This document shows, one piece after another, positions 61,066 through 64,000 of a stretch of 64,000 nt of DNA (its first letter is position 1; each line of letters begins with the position of its first letter). Source of the stretch: Pirellulaceae bacterium (GTDB lineage Bacteria > Planctomycetota > Planctomycetia > Pirellulales > Pirellulaceae). Location: the NCBI GenBank assembly GCA_019636385.1, contig JAHBXT010000002.1, positions 1,320,154 through 1,384,153 on the forward strand. Direction: 5' to 3'. A program made the translations under genes and the position numbers. The notes beneath the pieces were generated by a model. That model had not been told where the DNA came from. It searched no databases and saw only the letters and a list, made by a program, of their open reading frames with translations.

Positions 61066-61923
61066 ATGAACGCAAACGAAATCGCCTTCGGAATCGAATT
61101 CGAAACCACCCTCCCCGGCACCGACAACACACCGATCGGACCCTACCACAACGGATACCAAGTACCCTGGCTGCCAACTGGATGGAAAGCAGAACGCGAC
61201 GGCAGCATCCGACCCGAGAACGCCAGCCGCAAAGGATGCGAGTTTGTAAGCCCAATACTCAAAGGGGTTGAAGGCGTAAAGCAGATCGAGAACGCGATCG
61301 ACCAGATCAACGCTCGCGGAGGCCGAGTAAATTCCAGCTGCGGCCTGCACATAACGGTTAGCTGGAACGGAGACGCAGCCGCCTTGGCAAGATTGATTTC
61401 CTTGGTCGGCAACCATGAACGAGCGATCTACGCCTCGACCGGAACCCGAAAACGCGAACAGATGATGTACGCCAAGCGGATCAAACAATACGGCAACAAA
61501 GACAACGCCAAGAGCCGATGCGAATCGGATCGCTACCACCTGCTGAACTTGACCCACCTGACCCGCGGCAAGAACCGAATCGAATTCCGGGCCTTCGGCG
61601 GAACGCTCAATAAGACCAAGGTGGTCGGATACCTGATGATGGTTTTGGGCTTGGTCGAACTCGCCCTCAATACCAAACGCTGCAGCGAATGGGACTACAT
61701 CAAGAAGGAAGGCACCAAGAGCTGCTGGGATCGCCCCGGAGCCGGCCAGGGTGAAACCGAAATCAACCGATTGTTCTACCGACTCGGATGGACCAAAGGT
61801 TGGTACAAGGGAGCCCTCCGCGACAAGGTCTACGGAGAGATCGCCAGCGAAACCAAACCGGAATGGAAAAAGATCAAAACCAAACTCCTCGAGCTCGCCC
61901 GCAAATACGACCGCGCGGCCTAA
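61066..61923 (+). CDS. Amidoligase_2 family protein
   Basis: 285 residues. The family signatures are FGIEFETTLPG (8-18), WKAERDGSI (43-51), GCEFVSPIL, NSSCGLHITVSW, and IEFRAFGGT, the ATP-grasp-like core of the COOH-NH2 amidoligase superfamily (Iyer, Abhiman and Aravind). Members form amide bonds between carboxylates and amines, for example in peptide or cell-wall modification, and are found in phages and mobile elements. The protein is cytosolic. It is the first gene after the 44-bp element copy 1. Its role may be to modify a host or virion component; not known. Confidence 0.85.
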   Translation: MNANEIAFGIEFETTLPGTDNTPIGPYHNGYQVPWLPTGWKAERDGSIRPENASRKGCEFVSPILKGVEGVKQIENAIDQINARGGRVNSSCGLHITVSWNGDAAALARLISLVGNHERAIYASTGTRKREQMMYAKRIKQYGNKDNAKSRCESDRYHLLNLTHLTRGKNRIEFRAFGGTLNKTKVVGYLMMVLGLVELALNTKRCSEWDYIKKEGTKSCWDRPGAGQGETEINRLFYRLGWTKGWYKGALRDKVYGEIASETKPEWKKIKTKLLELARKYDRAA

Positions 61924-61940
61924 TCGCAAACCACGCGAAG

Positions 61941-61967
61941 CGCCGGGAGAACCAACCCGGCGTTTTT
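61941..61967 (+). terminator. Rho-independent terminator after the amidoligase
   Basis: CGCCGGG (61941-61947) pairs with CCCGGCG (61956-61962), followed by TTTTT. Outer bases CGCAAA and TTTGCG extend the symmetry. This ends the amidoligase transcript, so the next gene needs its own promoter, consistent with the 44-bp element copy 2. Confidence 0.8.
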
Positions 61968-62121
61968 GCGTTTTGTGGCCCACCGTTTCGCCAATGTGGC
62001 GTTGACTTGAGTAGTTCAAAGATTGTGGGCCAGCATTCTTGTCGTCGCCACATATCGCGTTTTGTGCGACATGTTTCAGTTGAAAGAATTCTGCGAATTC
62101 CACGCTTAATTCTCGCATGCT

Positions 62122-62165
62122 CGGCTTGAGCTTTCGCCAACCGCATGGCTCATGTGTGTCATCGC
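62122..62165 (+). repeat. 44-bp promoter-like element, copy 2
   Basis: CGGCTTGAG at the left end, then CCGCATGGCTCATGTGTGTC in the same fixed register. It precedes the 85-residue gene start by 61 bases from its internal ATG. Confidence 0.8.
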
Positions 62166-62205
62166 GTAAACCATTCAAACCTTTTTCCGAAACGGAGACA
62201 CAAAC

Positions 62206-62463
62206 ATGTCCAACGCAAACAACCCACACGCAGCGACCGACGCAACCCTTCGCCAGATCTTCAAGGCGATGGACGCCCACCAAGCCCAAGAGATCCGCGA
62301 AGCCTACTACAAGGCAATCGAGGGTTTGATGACTTTGGCAGAAACCCTCGAGGTCGCCGACGCACAACAAACACCCAGCGCCGGCCCGCTTCTTACCGAA
62401 CATTTCAACGCGGTCCAAGCACTGGACGCGATGAAGAACAGCCGCCTCGGAAAGATCCTCTAA
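62206..62463 (+). CDS. Small phage-type protein, 85 residues
   Basis: Helical. DATLRQIFKAMDAHQAQEIR and LLTEHFNAVQALDAMKNSR suggest a two- or three-helix bundle. No motif of known function. A GGAG Shine-Dalgarno lies just before ATG at 62206. It is flanked by a 44-bp element upstream and a hairpin downstream, so it is a monocistronic unit. The small acidic-to-neutral composition is typical of phage early or accessory proteins. Confidence 0.65.
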   Translation: MSNANNPHAATDATLRQIFKAMDAHQAQEIREAYYKAIEGLMTLAETLEVADAQQTPSAGPLLTEHFNAVQALDAMKNSRLGKIL

Positions 62464-62474
62464 ACCACAGACCA

Positions 62475-62520
62475 GCGGAATGCCACGGACGCCGCGAACG
62501 GAAGCGCGGCGTTCTTCCGC
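62475..62520 (+). terminator. Terminator-like hairpin after the 85-residue gene
   Basis: ACGCCGCG (62489-62496) pairs with CGCGGCGT (62505-62512), with an outer GCGGAA/TTCCGC pair at 62475 and 62515. The T-rich tail is weak. It may end the transcript, again separating two small genes. Confidence 0.5.
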
Positions 62521-62667
62521 TTGGTCGCGACACTCGCCCACAGTCGCGTTCTTGTGAACACCTTCGACCAAGTACCCAACACTCAAAACATCGCAACATG
62601 GGCCAACGTCGGGGCCCGTAAGGCCTCCCGAGCAAGATGGAAGAACATGGGAAAAAGCTGCTGGAAT

Positions 62668-62711
62668 CGGCTTGCTGCCGGTAGAACCGCATGGCTCATG
62701 TGTGTCATCGC
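62668..62711 (+). repeat. 44-bp promoter-like element, copy 3
   Basis: CGGCTTGCTG at the left end, then CCGCATGGCTCATGTGTGTC in fixed register. It precedes the 91-residue gene start by 64 bases from its internal ATG. In this copy the MAHVC frame would end after 17 codons, so a protein product of the element is not conserved. Confidence 0.8.
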
Positions 62712-62754
62712 CCAGCAACCAACCGCTTTCACCATGCAATAGGAGAACAAACCG

Positions 62755-63030
62755 ATGTCCCGAACCAACGCCAGACCCGTTGCTATCAGAACCGCCTTTA
62801 AGCAAATGCCTCGCGCCACCGCGCTGGATCTCTGCGAGGACTACCGTGAATTGGTCACGAGGTTGAGGCGACTGGCTGACAACCTGGCCGGCGCATTCGT
62901 AATAGCGACCGGAGATTCCGCTCGAGCCCTCGAAGCAGAGCTCCGCATGTTTGAGAAAGCAATCGACGTCCTTTCCGGCAGCATGTTGCCCGACGCGATC
63001 GACGAATATTTGCCTTCCAAAGAATGCTGA
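62755..63030 (+). CDS. Small phage-type protein, 91 residues
   Basis: A helical protein: DLCEDYRELVTRLRRLADNL, then ARALEAELRMFEKAID and LPDAIDEYLPSKEC. The pattern suggests a coiled-coil dimer. A strong AGGAG Shine-Dalgarno precedes ATG at 62755. It is a single-gene unit after the 44-bp element copy 3. No family recognised. Confidence 0.65.
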   Translation: MSRTNARPVAIRTAFKQMPRATALDLCEDYRELVTRLRRLADNLAGAFVIATGDSARALEAELRMFEKAIDVLSGSMLPDAIDEYLPSKEC

Positions 63031-63057
63031 GAAAACCTGCTGAAAACATTGCAAGGA

Positions 63058-63101
63058 CGGCTTGAGGTTATCCGAACCGCATGGCTCATGTGTGTTATCG
63101 C
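63058..63101 (+). repeat. 44-bp promoter-like element, copy 4
   Basis: CGGCTTGAGG at the left end, then CCGCATGGCTCATGTGTGTT in fixed register. It precedes the next gene start by 58 bases from its internal ATG. Confidence 0.8.
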
Positions 63102-63138
63102 ATAACCAATTTTCATTCACCCATACGGAGAAACAAAC

Positions 63139-63411
63139 ATGAATCTCGACACCCTGATCGAAATCCTCAACGACTACCGCGAAGAGTTCGGAGGCGACGC
63201 CGAAGTGCGGCTGATGACCCAGCAGAACTGGCCCTTCGAGAACCGAATCTGCGGCGTGACCAGCGGTCGCGACATGAACGATGCGTCCGACGATGAGGAT
63301 GAAGACGACGACGCCAAAGACGTTGCCGACGACAACACCGTCTACATTGTCGAGGGCGGGCAAATCTGCTACGGCAGCAAGCGGGCCTGGGAAACATGTC
63401 GCGATAGCTGA
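63139..63411 (+). CDS. Small acidic protein of a widespread planctomycete type
   Basis: 90 residues. LIEILNDYREEFGGDAEVRL, TQQNWPFENRICGV and NTVYIVEGGQICYGSKRAWE flank an acidic insert (DDEDEDDDAKD). I recall similar EVRLMTQPNYP...VYLVEGxQLxYGSK proteins in planctomycete genomes, without known function. ACGGAGA lies before ATG at 63139. It is preceded by 44-bp element copy 4. Confidence 0.7.
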   Translation: MNLDTLIEILNDYREEFGGDAEVRLMTQQNWPFENRICGVTSGRDMNDASDDEDEDDDAKDVADDNTVYIVEGGQICYGSKRAWETCRDS

Positions 63412-63437
63412 TCGCAACACGCCGATGCGCCGGGGGA

Positions 63438-63455
63438 AAGGTTTTGGAAAACCTT
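63438..63455 (+). terminator. Hairpin after the 90-residue gene
   Basis: AAGGTTTT (63438-63445) and AAAACCTT (63448-63455) form a perfect 8-bp stem with a 2-base loop. An outer GGGGAAA/TTTTCCCC pair (63433 and 63463) strengthens it. This may end the transcript before element copy 5. Confidence 0.5.
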
Positions 63456-63472
63456 CAGAATCTTTTCCCCTT

Positions 63473-63516
63473 CGGCTTGATGCGGTTTGAACCGCATGGC
63501 TCATGTGTGTCATCAC
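63473..63516 (+). repeat. 44-bp promoter-like element, copy 5
   Basis: CGGCTTGATG at the left end, then CCGCATGGCTCATGTGTGTC in fixed register. It precedes the 82-residue gene start by 60 bases from its internal ATG. Confidence 0.8.
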
Positions 63517-63555
63517 ATACGACATTTCAAACAAAAACAAACGGAGATCACCACG

Positions 63556-63804
63556 ATGCCAACTTTGACCAACCGAACACGCCTTACTTCGGCCCAGTTC
63601 CTCGGCGCACACCGACGAGCGCTGGAGACGATCAGCGACCTGTACGCAGCGGTCGAAGAGATGCCGATCCTCGCCGCTTCCGACCCATCGACCATGAAAC
63701 AGTTCTTCGACGAACTGGCTGATGTGCAAGCCACAGCCGCAAAGCTCGCCCAACATTTCCGCACGCAAGTATGCACCGAAGAAAAGAATTCGAATTCCTT
63801 TTGA
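63556..63804 (+). CDS. Small phage-type protein, 82 residues
   Basis: Helical. TSAQFLGAHRRALETISDLY and TMKQFFDELADVQATAAKL indicate a bundle similar in style to the 85- and 91-residue proteins nearby. ATG at 63556 is preceded by ACGGAGA. The longer frame from TTG at 63487 runs through the 44-bp element and is rejected. No family recognised. Confidence 0.65.
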   Translation: MPTLTNRTRLTSAQFLGAHRRALETISDLYAAVEEMPILAASDPSTMKQFFDELADVQATAAKLAQHFRTQVCTEEKNSNSF

Positions 63805-63807
63805 ATC

Positions 63808-63851
63808 CGGCTTGATGCGGTTCAAACCGCATGGCTCATGTGTGTTAACGC
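63808..63851 (+). repeat. 44-bp promoter-like element, copy 6
   Basis: CGGCTTGATG at the left end, then CCGCATGGCTCATGTGTGTT in fixed register. The MAHVC frame stops after five codons here. It precedes the last gene start by 58 bases from its internal ATG. Confidence 0.8.
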
Positions 63852-63888
63852 GAAAACGATTCACCAACCGAACAACGGAGACCAGCAG

Positions 63889-64000
63889 ATGACCCAACAC
63901 GACCTCGACCTGACGATCACCAAGATCAGCAATCGCAACCGCGGTGCTGGCGGGTCTTGGGTTCAAGGCAAGATCAACGACGAATACCGCTTCGATGCTG
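63889..64000 (+). CDS. Small gene cut by the right edge
   Basis: ATG at 63889 after an ACGGAGA Shine-Dalgarno. Only 37 codons are in the window: MTQHDLDLTITKISNRN, then a Gly-rich turn and VQGKINDEYRFDA. It is probably a small beta-rich protein. The unit repeats the arrangement of the previous genes with copy 6 upstream. Function not recognised. Confidence 0.6.
   Translation, partial: MTQHDLDLTITKISNRNRGAGGSWVQGKINDEYRFDA

Noticed and set aside
60993..63835. MAHVCHR leader peptides starting inside each 44-bp element
   Set aside because: The frames diverge at once after the element and stop at very different lengths (five codons in copy 6, 17 in copy 3), so translation is not under selection.
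60946..63966. A 1006-residue minus-strand frame across the right arm
   Set aside because: It is antisense to at least five small genes with good Shine-Dalgarno sites and to the amidoligase. Its recurring DDTHEPCG motif is just the reverse complement of the 44-bp element.

Overview
The window reads as part of a planctomycete-type genome (Pirellulales-like is my best guess). The signs are a large serine recombinase with a DUF2924 protein and an HTH partner, an STK-type kinase, a secreted Cys/Lys-Pro repeat protein, an amidoligase, and a phage module with a sulfotransferase fusion. No rRNA or complete tRNA was found, so the taxonomic call is inference.

Left part, 1-10143: a mobile/defence island. 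A 5'-truncated HEPN-type protein (1-1505) faces a recombinase cassette read leftward (4216-1461: small protein, DUF2924 protein, serine recombinase, HTH protein). A rightward HNH-nuclease-like gene (4413-5465) follows. Next comes a tight leftward four-gene operon (10143-5477): Ser/Thr kinase, minimal UvrD-like helicase, an unrecognised 429-residue protein and a nucleoside-phosphorylase-like protein. All junctions overlap. This operon is the best candidate for an undescribed conflict or defence system. The interval 10144-10993 has no convincing gene but several strong hairpins, including a minus-strand terminator.

Middle part, 10994-34331: an efflux island with three RND pumps, three membrane-fusion proteins, two outer-membrane factors, four TetR regulators, a MarR regulator, an EamA-like membrane protein, a Cys-rich secreted protein and a dienelactone-hydrolase-like enzyme. 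Related palindromes (core near GGACCGGTCC) lie in front of several of these genes. They suggest that the related TetR proteins share operator types and may cross-regulate.

Right part, 34474-64000: a tailed-phage (prophage-like) late region on the minus strand. In transcription order it holds a small terminase-position protein, terminase, a small head protein, portal, a protease-capsid fusion, a DUF2190 decoration protein, three membrane/secreted proteins, head-tail joining proteins, tail tube, a two-frame tail chaperone, tape measure, a tail protein and a huge serine-rich tail protein. A translationally coupled modification cassette follows: a Cys-rich protein, a GT25-sulfotransferase fusion, a nucleotidyltransferase-like protein, two GT2 paralogues, a DxD glycosyltransferase, a radical SAM protein and a Pro/Trp/Tyr-rich protein. 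The simplest reading is that the cassette decorates the serine-rich virion protein. A dynamin-like GTPase with its own promoter sits on the opposite strand between terminase and portal, as cargo.

From 60.8 kb rightward, small genes and an amidoligase are transcribed on the plus strand, opposite to the late genes. Each is preceded by a copy of a 44-bp element in strict internal register (six copies), 58-73 bases before the start codon. This looks like a dedicated promoter or regulatory module for a set of accessory or early phage genes.
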